DNA of 64,000 nt from Pseudomonas nitroreducens NBRC 12694 (GTDB lineage Bacteria > Pseudomonadota > Gammaproteobacteria > Pseudomonadales > Pseudomonadaceae): assembly GCF_002091755.1 (NCBI RefSeq), contig NZ_BDAI01000002.1, forward strand, positions 248,001 through 312,000, written 5' to 3'. How positions within the stretch are numbered: the stretch's first letter is position 1; each line of letters begins with the position of its first letter. The position numbers were made by a program, and so were the translations under genes. Of the stretch, positions 36,043 through 44,093 are shown in pieces. The notes below the pieces were generated by a model, which was not told the origin of the DNA, did not search any database, and was given only the letters and a program-made list of their open reading frames with translations.

Positions 36043-37122
36043 ATGCAGCATTTCGTCGACTTGCTCGGCCTGGGCAAGCGCTACGGCAACCTGCAGGTCC
36101 TGAGCGACCTCAGCCTGAGCATTCGCCAGGGCGAATTCCTCACGCTGCTCGGCCCTTCGGGCTCGGGCAAGAGCACCACGCTGATGATGCTCGCCGGCTT
36201 CGTCGAGCCCAGCGAAGGGCATATCGAGATGGACGGCCGCGATATCACCCAGCTGTCGCCGGACCAGCGCGATTTCGGCGTGGTGTTCCAGGGCTACGCG
36301 CTGTTCCCGCACATGAGCGTGGCGCAGAACGTCGCCTACCCGCTGCGCATCCGCAAGGTGCCGGGCGCGGAGATCGAGCGCCGGGTGGCCGAGGTGCTGG
36401 AGCGCGTCGGCCTGGCCGGCATGGGCAATCGCGGCATCGCCCAGCTCTCCGGCGGCCAGCAGCAGCGCGTGGCGCTGGCCCGTGCGCTGGTGTTCAAACC
36501 CAGGCTCTTGCTGCTCGACGAACCGCTGTCCGCCCTCGACCGTCGCCTGCGCCAGGAAATGCAGGGCGAGCTGGCGCGCATGCACAAGGATTTCGGCACC
36601 ACCTTCGTCTTCGTCACCCACGACCAGGAAGAAGCCCTGGCGCTGTCCGACCGTATCGCCGTGTTCAACAAGGGCCGCCTGGAGCAGGTCGGCACCCCGC
36701 GCGAAGTCTACGAACGCCCGGCCAGCCGTTTCGTCGCCAATTTCCTCGGTGACACCAACCTGCTGGAGGTCGGTGTGGTACGACGCGAAGCCGAGGCCAC
36801 GCTCTGCGATTTCCGTGGCCAGCACCTGCGCGTGGCCCATTCGGCCCAGGCGAGCCAGGGCGGCAAGAGCTGGCTGGCCGTGCGCCCGGAGCATATCGAC
36901 CTGCGCCCGCTGCAGGACGCCGGCCGCGACAACTGCCTGTGCGCCACCGTCGGCAATGCCACTTACCAGGGGGCCCACGTCAACCTCGAACTGACCCTGG
37001 AGCAGGGCGAGCGCCTCGACCTGCGCCTGCCGGTCGCGCACCCGCTGCTGGCCGATCTGCGCAGCGGCCAGCGCTACTGGTGCAGCTGGTCGCCGCAGCA
37101 CTGCCACCTGTTGTCCGCCTGA
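36043..37122 (+). CDS. ABC importer ATPase, PotA-like
   Basis: The 359-residue product has Walker A GPSGSGKST, Q-loop, signature LSGGQQQRVALARAL, Walker B LLLDEPLSALD and the switch His in FVTHDQEEAL, followed by a TOBE domain (residues about 270-355). It matches PotA/PotG-type ATPases. The start MQHFVDLLGL was chosen because GGAG lies 7 nt before it and the family starts here. It heads a four-gene importer operon (ATPase, binding protein, two permeases). Confidence 0.92.
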   Translation: MQHFVDLLGLGKRYGNLQVLSDLSLSIRQGEFLTLLGPSGSGKSTTLMMLAGFVEPSEGHIEMDGRDITQLSPDQRDFGVVFQGYALFPHMSVAQNVAYPLRIRKVPGAEIERRVAEVLERVGLAGMGNRGIAQLSGGQQQRVALARALVFKPRLLLLDEPLSALDRRLRQEMQGELARMHKDFGTTFVFVTHDQEEALALSDRIAVFNKGRLEQVGTPREVYERPASRFVANFLGDTNLLEVGVVRREAEATLCDFRGQHLRVAHSAQASQGGKSWLAVRPEHIDLRPLQDAGRDNCLCATVGNATYQGAHVNLELTLEQGERLDLRLPVAHPLLADLRSGQRYWCSWSPQHCHLLSA

Positions 37123-37161
37123 CAACCACATAACGAAAACAACGATCGGGGAGCAATCACC

Positions 37162-38283
37162 ATGAAAGAACGCCAAGGCTTCATCGAAGACGCCATCGAA
37201 ATCGCTGCCCAGAAGGGCGAGCGCGCCGGCATCAGCCGCCGTGATTTCAACCGCAGCCTGCTGCTGCTCGCCGCCGCCAGCGCGCTGCCGTTCGGCACCG
37301 GCGGCCGCGCCTTTGCTGCCGGCGGCAACCTGGTGGTGGCCAACTGGGGGGGTGATGCGGTGCCGGCCTTCGAGAAGAGCTTCGGTGGCTTCAACGAGGT
37401 GGCAGGGCTGGCGCTGAAGATCGATGGCAGCGGCCCCACCGAGGGTGCGCTGAAGACCCAGGTCAGCAGCGGCGCGGTGCGCTGGGACGTGTGCGACGGC
37501 GAGATGTATTCGTCCTATCGCCTGGGCAAGGACAAGTTCCTCGCGCCCATCGATTTCGGCATCGTCGACAAGTCGCTGATCGGCTACGGCGACGTGCATG
37601 ATTTCGGCCTCGCCAACTACACCTACAGCTACGTGATCGGCTACGACCACGAGCAGTTCGGCAAGAACCCGCCCAAGTCCTGGGCCGACTTCTGGGACGT
37701 GAAGAAGTACCCGGGCAAACGCACCCTCTACAAATGGATGAGCGCCAACCTCGAATGCGCGCTGCTGGCCGATGGCGTGCCGCCGGAGCAGCTCTACCCG
37801 CTGGATGTGGACCGCGCCCTGCGCAAGATCGAGGAACTGCTGCCGCACATCGCCACCCACTGGTCCACCGGAGCCGAGTCGCAGCAGCTGATCCGCGATG
37901 GCGAAGTGAGCATGGCACAGATGTGGCACACCCGCGCCGAGCTGGTGAAGAACGACACCGGCGGCAAGATCGACTGGAGCTTCGACGGCGGCATCGTCTC
38001 GCCTTCGGTGTGGATGGTGCCCAAGGGCAACCCGGCCGGCGCCAAGGCGGCCATGGAGTTCATCGCCTACGCGCTGCGGCCGGAAGTGCAGGCCAAGCTC
38101 ATGGAGGTCTACAACATGGGCGCGGTGAACCTTGCGGCCAACGACCTGCTCAGCGCCCAGCTGCAGGCGATCAACCCCACCGCGCCGGACAACCTGAAGA
38201 AGCAGGTGTCGCTGAACAACAAGTGGCATGCCGAACACTACGGCGAAACCCTGGAGCGCTACCTCGCGCTGATCGGTGGCTGA
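37162..38283 (+). CDS. Tat-exported periplasmic binding protein, PotD-like
   Basis: The 373-residue product has a long N-terminal region, then SRRDFNRSLLLLAAASALP, a twin-arginine signal followed by cleavage near AFAAGG. The rest is a two-lobed binding protein: NLVVANWGGDAVPAF, WDVCDGEMYSSY, PKSWADFWDVKKYPG. The fold is that of the polyamine/spermidine group (SBP_bac_8). The acidic residues that bind polyamines in PotD cannot be placed with certainty, so the ligand is open: polyamine-like amines or compatible solutes. Confidence 0.9.
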   Translation: MKERQGFIEDAIEIAAQKGERAGISRRDFNRSLLLLAAASALPFGTGGRAFAAGGNLVVANWGGDAVPAFEKSFGGFNEVAGLALKIDGSGPTEGALKTQVSSGAVRWDVCDGEMYSSYRLGKDKFLAPIDFGIVDKSLIGYGDVHDFGLANYTYSYVIGYDHEQFGKNPPKSWADFWDVKKYPGKRTLYKWMSANLECALLADGVPPEQLYPLDVDRALRKIEELLPHIATHWSTGAESQQLIRDGEVSMAQMWHTRAELVKNDTGGKIDWSFDGGIVSPSVWMVPKGNPAGAKAAMEFIAYALRPEVQAKLMEVYNMGAVNLAANDLLSAQLQAINPTAPDNLKKQVSLNNKWHAEHYGETLERYLALIGG

Positions 38284-38284
38284 G

Positions 38285-39136
38285 ATGCGACGTTTCGCAC
38301 CGGGCGTGCTGCCGGTCTACGGCCTGCTGATCCTGCCGCTGCCATTGCTGGTGGTGGTCGGCTACCTGCTGCCGACCCTCGGCGTGCTGGGCTGGAGCTT
38401 CAGCCTGCCGGAGTGGGGCACGCAGAACTACGCGGCGATTGCCGACAACGCCAACCTGCAGGCCGTGATCTGGCGCACCCTGCGCATCTGCCTGCTGACC
38501 ACCGCGATCAGCGTCGCCATCGCCTACCTGATCGCCTACCGCTGGCGGTTCGCGACGCCGCGCGGCCGGCAACTGATCGAGCTGTTCGTGCTGCTGCCGT
38601 TCTGGCTGTCGATGCTGATCCGCGCCTTTGCCTGGCTGGTGCTGCTGCGCAACGGTGGGCTGGTCAGCCAGGGGCTGATGGCCACCGGCTGGTTCGACGC
38701 GCCGCCGCCGCTGGTGCGCAACGAACTGGGCGCGCTGATCGGCATGGTGCACTTCATGGTGCCCTATGCGGTGCTGCCACTGCTGTCGTCGCTCAAGCAG
38801 GTGGACGACAGCCTGCTGCGCGCATCCAGCAGCCTGGGCGCCAGCCACTGGCAGACGCTGAAGGACATCTTCATCCCGCTGACGCTGCCCGGTGTGGTCG
38901 CCGCATCGGCCATCGTCTTCGTCTTCAGCCTCGGCTGCTTCGTCACCCCGGCGCTGCTGGGCGGCGGCAAGGCGGCAATGCTCGCGGAGTACATCTACGT
39001 GCAGATGTTCCAGCTGTCCAACTGGGGCCTGGGCGCCGCGCTGAGCATCGTGCTGATGCTGCTGGTGGTCGGTTGCGCGCTGCTGTTCGGACAACTCATC
39101 GGCTACCGCCGCCTGCTTGGGAGGGCTGAGCTGTGA
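38285..39136 (+). CDS. ABC importer permease, PotB-like
   Basis: The 283-residue product starts MRRFAPGVLPVYGLLILPLP and has six membrane segments, with the EAA-type loop SSLGASHWQTLKDIFIPLTLPG. An in-frame GTG at 38276 overlaps the binding protein gene; the ATG at 38285, just after its stop codon, was preferred. It pairs with the next gene as permease heterodimer. Confidence 0.9.
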   Translation: MRRFAPGVLPVYGLLILPLPLLVVVGYLLPTLGVLGWSFSLPEWGTQNYAAIADNANLQAVIWRTLRICLLTTAISVAIAYLIAYRWRFATPRGRQLIELFVLLPFWLSMLIRAFAWLVLLRNGGLVSQGLMATGWFDAPPPLVRNELGALIGMVHFMVPYAVLPLLSSLKQVDDSLLRASSSLGASHWQTLKDIFIPLTLPGVVAASAIVFVFSLGCFVTPALLGGGKAAMLAEYIYVQMFQLSNWGLGAALSIVLMLLVVGCALLFGQLIGYRRLLGRAEL

Positions 39137-39975
39137 CTCCGCAGGGAACCTATCTCTCCGCCATGCCCAAGGGCGTGAAAAAGCCGCAACTGCCACGCCC
39201 GCAGGTCGGCCGCTGGCTGTCCTGGGCCGCCCTGGCGCTGTCCGCGCTGTTCCTGCTGCTGCCGATCCTGGTGATCGTCCCGCTGTCGTTCGGCAACCAG
39301 CGCTACCTGGCCTTCCCGGACGGCGGCTGGTCGTTGCGTCACTATGCGACGCTGTTCGACGGCGCCTGGCTGGTGTCGATCCTGCAGAGCCTGGGCCTGG
39401 CCCTGGTGGTCGGTGCGCTCTCCACGGCGCTGGCTTTCCTGTTCGCCACCGGCATCTGGCTGCAGCGCCGGCACCGCACGCTGCTGACCGCCATCGTGCT
39501 GCTGCCGATGATCGTGCCGCAGGTGGTCTCGGCCATGTCGATCTACTACCTCGATGCGCGCCTGGGCGTGCTCGACAGTCTGCTGGGCGTCGGTTTCGGC
39601 CACCTGCTGATGGCGCTGCCGTACTCGGTGATCGCCATGCTGGTGGCCTACGCGCGGCTCGACCAGAGCCTGTACAAGGCCTCGCGCTCCCTCGGTGCCG
39701 GGCTCTGGCCGACGCTGTGGAACGTGCTGCTGCCCAACGTGCGCGGCGGTGTGCTCGGCAGCTTCTTCATGGGCTTCGTGATGAGCTGGGAAGAAGTGGT
39801 GGTGACCCTGTTCACCAGCGGCCTGAACGTGGTGACGCTGCCCAAGCGCATCTGGGACGGCCTGCGCTACAACCTCGACCCGGCGATTGCCGCCGTGTCC
39901 ACCCTGATGATCGTCCTCACCCTGGTGGTGATGCTGGTACGCCTGTACCTGGCGCGACAGCAACCACCCAGCTGA
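39133..39975 (+). CDS. ABC importer permease, PotC-like
   Basis: The 280-residue product has six membrane segments and the EAA-type loop SRSLGAGLWPTLWNVLLPNV. The GTG at 39133 overlaps the stop of the first permease (GTGA), with GGAGGG upstream; an ATG at 39163 is a less likely start. It completes the importer. The next gene in the same direction, the M24 hydrolase, is 90 bp on. Confidence 0.88.
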   Translation: MTPQGTYLSAMPKGVKKPQLPRPQVGRWLSWAALALSALFLLLPILVIVPLSFGNQRYLAFPDGGWSLRHYATLFDGAWLVSILQSLGLALVVGALSTALAFLFATGIWLQRRHRTLLTAIVLLPMIVPQVVSAMSIYYLDARLGVLDSLLGVGFGHLLMALPYSVIAMLVAYARLDQSLYKASRSLGAGLWPTLWNVLLPNVRGGVLGSFFMGFVMSWEEVVVTLFTSGLNVVTLPKRIWDGLRYNLDPAIAAVSTLMIVLTLVVMLVRLYLARQQPPS

Positions 39976-40065
39976 CTGTTTCAACCCCGCATACGGCCGC
40001 TGGATGGCGGCCCCAAACAACAACACCTGTGTCGCTTGCACCTTGTCCCTGAGGAGGGAATCCCC

Positions 40066-41217
40066 ATGCTTACTGCTTTCCCCGCTCGCACCTACCGTCA
40101 ACGCGTCGAAGCCGTCAAACGCCGCATGGCCGACCGTGGCCTGGATGCCCTGGTGGTCAACTACCCGGACAACATCAACTACCTGAGCGGCTTCGACAGC
40201 CTGGGCTTCCTCTGGTACCAGGCGCTGATCATCTCGCCGAAGCTGGCCGAGCCTGTGTTCCTCACCCGCACCAGCGAAGAGCCCTGCACCTGGGAGCTGT
40301 CGTGCATCAACGAGGCGATCTTCTATGACATCGCCAAGCAGGACCCGCTGAAGATCGTTGCCGACGTGCTGGCCCAGGCGGGTTTGAGCCAGGCGCGCAT
40401 CGGCCTGGAGATGACCGCTTCGACCTTCTCTCCGGCACAATACAACGCGCTGCTCGGTTATATGCCAGAAGCCCGTTTCGAAGACGCCGGCCCGCTGGTC
40501 GCCGAGAACCGCCTGATCAAGACTGCCGAGGAAATCGAGTACCAGCGCAGCGCCGCACGCATGGCCGACCAGGGCATGCTGGCCGCCTTCGAGGCACTGC
40601 GGCCGGGCATCTCCGAGGTGGAAGTAGCGGGCATCGTCGCCAACGCCCTGGGCCGCGCCGGCAGCGAGTACTCGGCGATCAGCCCGATGTGCGCCACCGG
40701 CCGTCGCAGCACCATGACCCACGCCATGCCGCACCGCCAGACCATCAGCCATGGCGACGTGGTGATCCTCGAACACGCCGGCGTGTGCAACCGCTATCAC
40801 GCCATCCTCATGCGCACCGCAGTGATCGGCAAACCCAGCCCGCGCGTGAAGGAAGTCGCGACCCTGCTCACCGAGGCGTTCAACGCCGCCATCGAGATCG
40901 CCAAGCCGGGCACCCCGGTGGGCGAGGCCAACCGCGTGTGCAACCAGATCCTCGACCGCATCGACCTCTCGCGTACCCGCGTGCACCGCATCGGCTACAG
41001 CCTGGGCCTGGCCTACCCGCCGACCTGGCTGGAAGCGATGATGGTGGACGAGGCCGACGACCACGTGTTCCAGCCGAACATGTCGTTCTCCATCGAGCCC
41101 AACCTGTCCTTGTACAACGAAGGCTTCGGTATCAAGCTCGGCGACACCGTGCTGTGCGGCGAGAAGGGCTCGGCGAGCCTTTCCGAGCTGGCGCCGGAAC
41201 TCACCATCATCGATTGA
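40066..41217 (+). CDS. M24 (pita-bread) hydrolase, creatinase/ectoine-hydrolase-like
   Basis: The 383-residue product has the N-terminal creatinase domain (about 1-150) and the pita-bread domain (160-383). In metal-dependent M24 peptidases the two Asp ligands lie in a DxG...D pattern; here the segment reads ILEHAGVCNRYHAILMRT with Glu236 and Ile247 at these places, and the late Glu in IEDT is Lys (IKLGDT). The metal site is therefore lost or changed, as in creatinase and the ectoine hydrolase DoeA/EutD. It is more likely a C-N hydrolase than a peptidase. GAGGAGGG precedes the ATG. Confidence 0.83.
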   Translation: MLTAFPARTYRQRVEAVKRRMADRGLDALVVNYPDNINYLSGFDSLGFLWYQALIISPKLAEPVFLTRTSEEPCTWELSCINEAIFYDIAKQDPLKIVADVLAQAGLSQARIGLEMTASTFSPAQYNALLGYMPEARFEDAGPLVAENRLIKTAEEIEYQRSAARMADQGMLAAFEALRPGISEVEVAGIVANALGRAGSEYSAISPMCATGRRSTMTHAMPHRQTISHGDVVILEHAGVCNRYHAILMRTAVIGKPSPRVKEVATLLTEAFNAAIEIAKPGTPVGEANRVCNQILDRIDLSRTRVHRIGYSLGLAYPPTWLEAMMVDEADDHVFQPNMSFSIEPNLSLYNEGFGIKLGDTVLCGEKGSASLSELAPELTIID

Positions 41218-41222
41218 TGGGC

Positions 41223-41256
41223 GTTCGCCCCCGGTCTGGCCGGGGGCGAACTTGTG
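41223..41256 (+). terminator. Strong hairpin after the M24 gene
   Basis: A perfect 12-bp stem GTTCGCCCCCGG/CCGGGGGCGAAC (41223-41234, 41240-41251) with a 5-nt loop starts 6 bp after the stop codon and is followed by TTGTGT. It may end part of the transcript before the deacetylase gene. Confidence 0.65.
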
Positions 41257-41304
41257 TCAGTTGTCTGCGCCTGCGCGCGCAGTGATGGAAACCGAGGGCT
41301 TCTG

Positions 41305-42411
41305 ATGAGTCACACGATGGATGTTTTCTGGCACGACGACGTGCTGCGCCACGACACCGCCGCCGGCGTGTTCGAGGCGCCGCCCAGCGACCTGCTGGCC
41401 GAACAGCTGCTGCACCCGGAGAGCAATCCCCGGCTGCTCAACATGCGCGCCATCCTCCAGCGCGGGCCGGTGGCCGGCTCGCTGCGTTGGCACGAAGGCC
41501 GCCACGCCAGCGAAGAGGATCTGCTGAGCTTCCACGATGCCGACTACCTGAGCGGCATCTTCGAGGCGGACGCCGCCGGCAAGCGCTTCAGCAGCACCAC
41601 GCTGATGTCCGCCGGCAGTCTCGCCGGGCTGCTGGCCGCTGCCGGCACCAGCCTGGCGGCGCTGGAAAGCGTATTGGCCAGCGGCCATCCGGCCATGGCC
41701 CTGGTGCGCCCGCCGGGTCACCACGCCGCGCCGGCCATGGCGGACGGCTACTGCTTCTTCAACCACGCCGGGATTGCCGCGCGCGCCGCACAGGCGGCTG
41801 GCCTGGAACGCGTCGCCATCGTCGACTGGGACGTGCACCACGGCAACGGTACGCAGGAAGGCTTCTACGACGATCCCTCGGTGTTCACCGTCTCGCTGCA
41901 CATGGACCACGGCGCCTGGGGCCCGAGCCACCCGCAGACCGGCGCGGTGGACGAGCGCGGCTTTGGCGCGGGACTGGGCAGCAACCTCAACCTGCCGCTG
42001 CCGATGGGCTCTGGCGACCAGCTCTACGAGATGGTCTTCAGCCGCTTTGTCGAGCCGGCGTTGCGCGCGTTCAAGCCCGATCTGCTGATCATCGCCAATG
42101 GCCTGGACGCCTCGCAGTTCGATCCCAACGGCCGCCAACTGGTGACCATGCAGGGCTTCAACCGCCTGGCCCGCCGTGCCCGTGCGCTGGCCGACGAGCT
42201 GTGCGCCGGGCGGCTGCTGGTGGTGCAGGAGGGCGGCTACAACCCGGCGTATAGCGCTTACTGCCTGCACGCGGCGACCGAAGGCTTCCTCGGCCAGCCG
42301 TCCTCGCTGCCCGATCCGCTGGCCTACATGCCGGAACCGGCAGCGCGGGTGGAGGCCGACCTCGCCACGCTGGATGCGCGGCTGGCGGCGGCGGGGTGGA
42401 AGTTCGGCTGA
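41305..42411 (+). CDS. Class II HDAC-like deacetylase / acetylpolyamine amidohydrolase family
   Basis: The 368-residue product has all HDAC-fold catalytic parts: RPPGHHA (His139, His140), zinc ligands in VDWDVHHGNG (Asp176, His178) and NGLDASQFDP, and Gly-Gly-Tyr in EGGYNP. Bacterial members remove acetyl groups from polyamines or other amines. The start MSHTMDVFWHDD was chosen with GAGGG upstream. It is the last gene of the importer-M24 set, so it probably deacetylates an intermediate made by the M24 enzyme or imported directly. Confidence 0.88.
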   Translation: MSHTMDVFWHDDVLRHDTAAGVFEAPPSDLLAEQLLHPESNPRLLNMRAILQRGPVAGSLRWHEGRHASEEDLLSFHDADYLSGIFEADAAGKRFSSTTLMSAGSLAGLLAAAGTSLAALESVLASGHPAMALVRPPGHHAAPAMADGYCFFNHAGIAARAAQAAGLERVAIVDWDVHHGNGTQEGFYDDPSVFTVSLHMDHGAWGPSHPQTGAVDERGFGAGLGSNLNLPLPMGSGDQLYEMVFSRFVEPALRAFKPDLLIIANGLDASQFDPNGRQLVTMQGFNRLARRARALADELCAGRLLVVQEGGYNPAYSAYCLHAATEGFLGQPSSLPDPLAYMPEPAARVEADLATLDARLAAAGWKFG

Positions 42412-42427
42412 AGCCTTGGCGCCCTTC

Positions 42428-42500
42428 GTAGGGCGCATAACGCGTCAGCGTTATCCGCCGAAAAGCCGGCGGACAACCTGTTCCAGGTTATGCGCCCTAC
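42428..42500. repeat. GTAGGGCG...CGCCCTAC palindromic repeat, copy 2
   Basis: Perfect 14-bp outer arms GTAGGGCGCATAAC (42428-42441) and GTTATGCGCCCTAC (42487-42500) surround an inner inverted pair GTTATCCGCCG/CGGCGGACAAC. It is the same family as 7163-7253. A partial REP (GCTTGCTCGCGA) follows at once. Confidence 0.88.
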
Positions 42501-42535
42501 ATGCTTGCTCGCGAGCCGCCTCCGTCCCCGGCGCC

Positions 42536-43342
42536 CTACGGATGGTTGCGATAGCGCTCGGTCAGGGACTGCACGCGGGCGACGTAGGTTTGCGTCTCGG
42601 CGTAGGGGGGTATCCCGTTGTACTTGTCGACCGTCATTTCACCCGCGTTGTAACTGGCCAGCGCCAGCCGCTGATTGCCGTTGAAGCGCTTGAGCAGCCA
42701 CGCCAGGTAGCGCACGCCGCCTCGGATGTTCTGCCGCGCGTCGAACGGATCGCTCACGTTGAAGCGCTCGGCGGTGTCGGGCATCAACTGCATCAGGCCC
42801 TGGGCGCCGGCGATGGAAATGGCATTGGGCTGGAATGCCGATTCGGCATGGATGACGGCGCGCACCAGCGCCCTGTCGACACCGTAGCGCACCGATGCGG
42901 CCTCGATCTCCCGGCGATAGGAGCGGGTGTCCAGGCGCAGTGTGGCGACGTTGAAATCCTTCGGCGCCATGCACAGATAGCAGCCCTTGATGTAATACAC
43001 CTCGATCACATCGACTCGCGCTGAAATGCCGACCGGGCGTCGGCTCACATACTGGCGGACGCCCTTGTGAACGAAGGTGTACACGCGAATCCGATCTGCC
43101 CCCTGGCTGGTGCCCCGCTCCAGCGTGGATGCGGTCCTTGCCCGGGTGCTGCCAGCGGTGCTCGCCGGGTCTTTCTGGCGAGTGCAGTGCGCGCCGGCGA
43201 TGGCCTGGCTGCTGAGGCTGACGGTTCCGTCCCGTGCGTGGCACTTGAACAGGGCGTTGGCGTAAAGCGGCGCGACCAGCAATGCCAGTCCGATGCAGCC
43301 AGGAAGGCTCCTGCGAGCCCATCGCCAGGTTCTGGAACTCAT
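42536..43342 (-). CDS. Lytic transglycosylase (SLT domain), exported
   Basis: The 268-residue product has a signal peptide (CIGLALLVAPLYANA), a DUF4124-like N domain (LFKCHARDGTVSLSS) and a C-terminal SLT lysozyme-like domain from about 150. The catalytic Glu167 is in IHAESAFQPNAIS, followed by GLMQLMPDTAERF and ALASYNAGE. It should cleave peptidoglycan glycan strands. It resembles VirB1/Slt-type enzymes that are not membrane bound. It stands alone. Confidence 0.9.
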   Translation of the reverse strand: MSSRTWRWARRSLPGCIGLALLVAPLYANALFKCHARDGTVSLSSQAIAGAHCTRQKDPASTAGSTRARTASTLERGTSQGADRIRVYTFVHKGVRQYVSRRPVGISARVDVIEVYYIKGCYLCMAPKDFNVATLRLDTRSYRREIEAASVRYGVDRALVRAVIHAESAFQPNAISIAGAQGLMQLMPDTAERFNVSDPFDARQNIRGGVRYLAWLLKRFNGNQRLALASYNAGEMTVDKYNGIPPYAETQTYVARVQSLTERYRNHP

Positions 43343-43721
43343 CACACCGCTCCGCGCCGCGGGCGCCGATCAGGCTGGGGCGCCTGATCCGGGCAAATGG
43401 GAAATGCCAATAGGGGCTGCCGTTGCAGGGTTCATCCCCGGCAGCCCGCCGTTTCGGTTCGCTAGTTATAGCCCTTTCAAACGGCAGTGGAACTTTGGGG
43501 GACGTACGGCCTGCGGGGAATGTGGGGCAAGGCGTACGTCTGCGCGGAGGAGGCAGGTTCGGGGGCGCAGTAGAGGCAGGTCGGAATCGTCAACGGCGAT
43601 GCCAGTGTGCAGGCTGTTCGCGAGCAAGCCCGCACCTGCCGGCAAGCTCCGAAGCTGGCCGCACCGGTAGGACCGAGGGAACGTCTGGGCCTTGCTCGCG
43701 AACAATAGGCAAACGCTGAAG
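43343..43721. other. Intergenic region with a degenerate REP pair
   Basis: No convincing gene is visible. The right part holds the REP pair described at 43616-43703; the rest has no structure that I recognise. Confidence 0.55.
43616..43703. repeat. Degenerate REPIN
   Basis: GTTCGCGAGCAAGCCCGC (43616-43633) and GGGCCTTGCTCGCGAAC (43687-43703) are inverted, diverged copies of the REP seen at 34870-34939. Confidence 0.7.
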
Positions 43722-44093
43722 CTACCCGAGAATGAAATACACCTTGCGCACCGGCGTGAGGTTTTCCCAGGTGCCCTTGAAGCCCGCTGCCACGACGAAC
43801 GAGTCCCCCGGGCCGAAGGTCTTCGCCACGCCGTCGGCGTCGGTCAGGCGCACGGTGCCTTCGAGGATGTGGCACAGCTCGTCGTAGTCGCACTCGCAGC
43901 GCTCCAGGTGCACGCCGGCTTCCCAGATGCCGGCGATGGCGTTCTTTTCGGGGGCGCTGAAGTGCCGCCAGCTGCGGCTCTGGTAGGGCGCATCGACGAT
44001 GGCCGGGTCGTTGATCTCGCGCTCCTGCGGGGCGAGGGCGGGGTTGGCGAAGTCGATGACGTGGCGGGGCAGGGTGGACATGAAGTTCTCCAT
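43722..44093 (-). CDS. Cupin (DUF861-type) protein
   Basis: The 123-residue product is a small cupin: ELCHILEGTVRLTDADG and FGPGDSFVVAAGFKGTW match the cupin_3 family (ureidoglycine aminohydrolase-like), which includes proteins next to FAD amine oxidases. The start overlaps the stop of the oxidase gene (TGATG). A second in-frame ATG, 4 codons on (44081), is possible. It may be a sensor, isomerase or aminohydrolase; unknown. Confidence 0.85.
   Translation of the reverse strand: MENFMSTLPRHVIDFANPALAPQEREINDPAIVDAPYQSRSWRHFSAPEKNAIAGIWEAGVHLERCECDYDELCHILEGTVRLTDADGVAKTFGPGDSFVVAAGFKGTWENLTPVRKVYFILG

Noticed and set aside
35950..38238. A 762-codon minus-strand frame opposite the ABC importer genes
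   Set aside because: It is the antisense shadow of the PotA/PotD-like genes, with no recognisable domain.
40036..40065. Ten-codon N-terminal extension of the M24 protein
   Set aside because: The ribosome site GAGGAGGG lies inside this stretch, so the ATG at 40066 is the better start.
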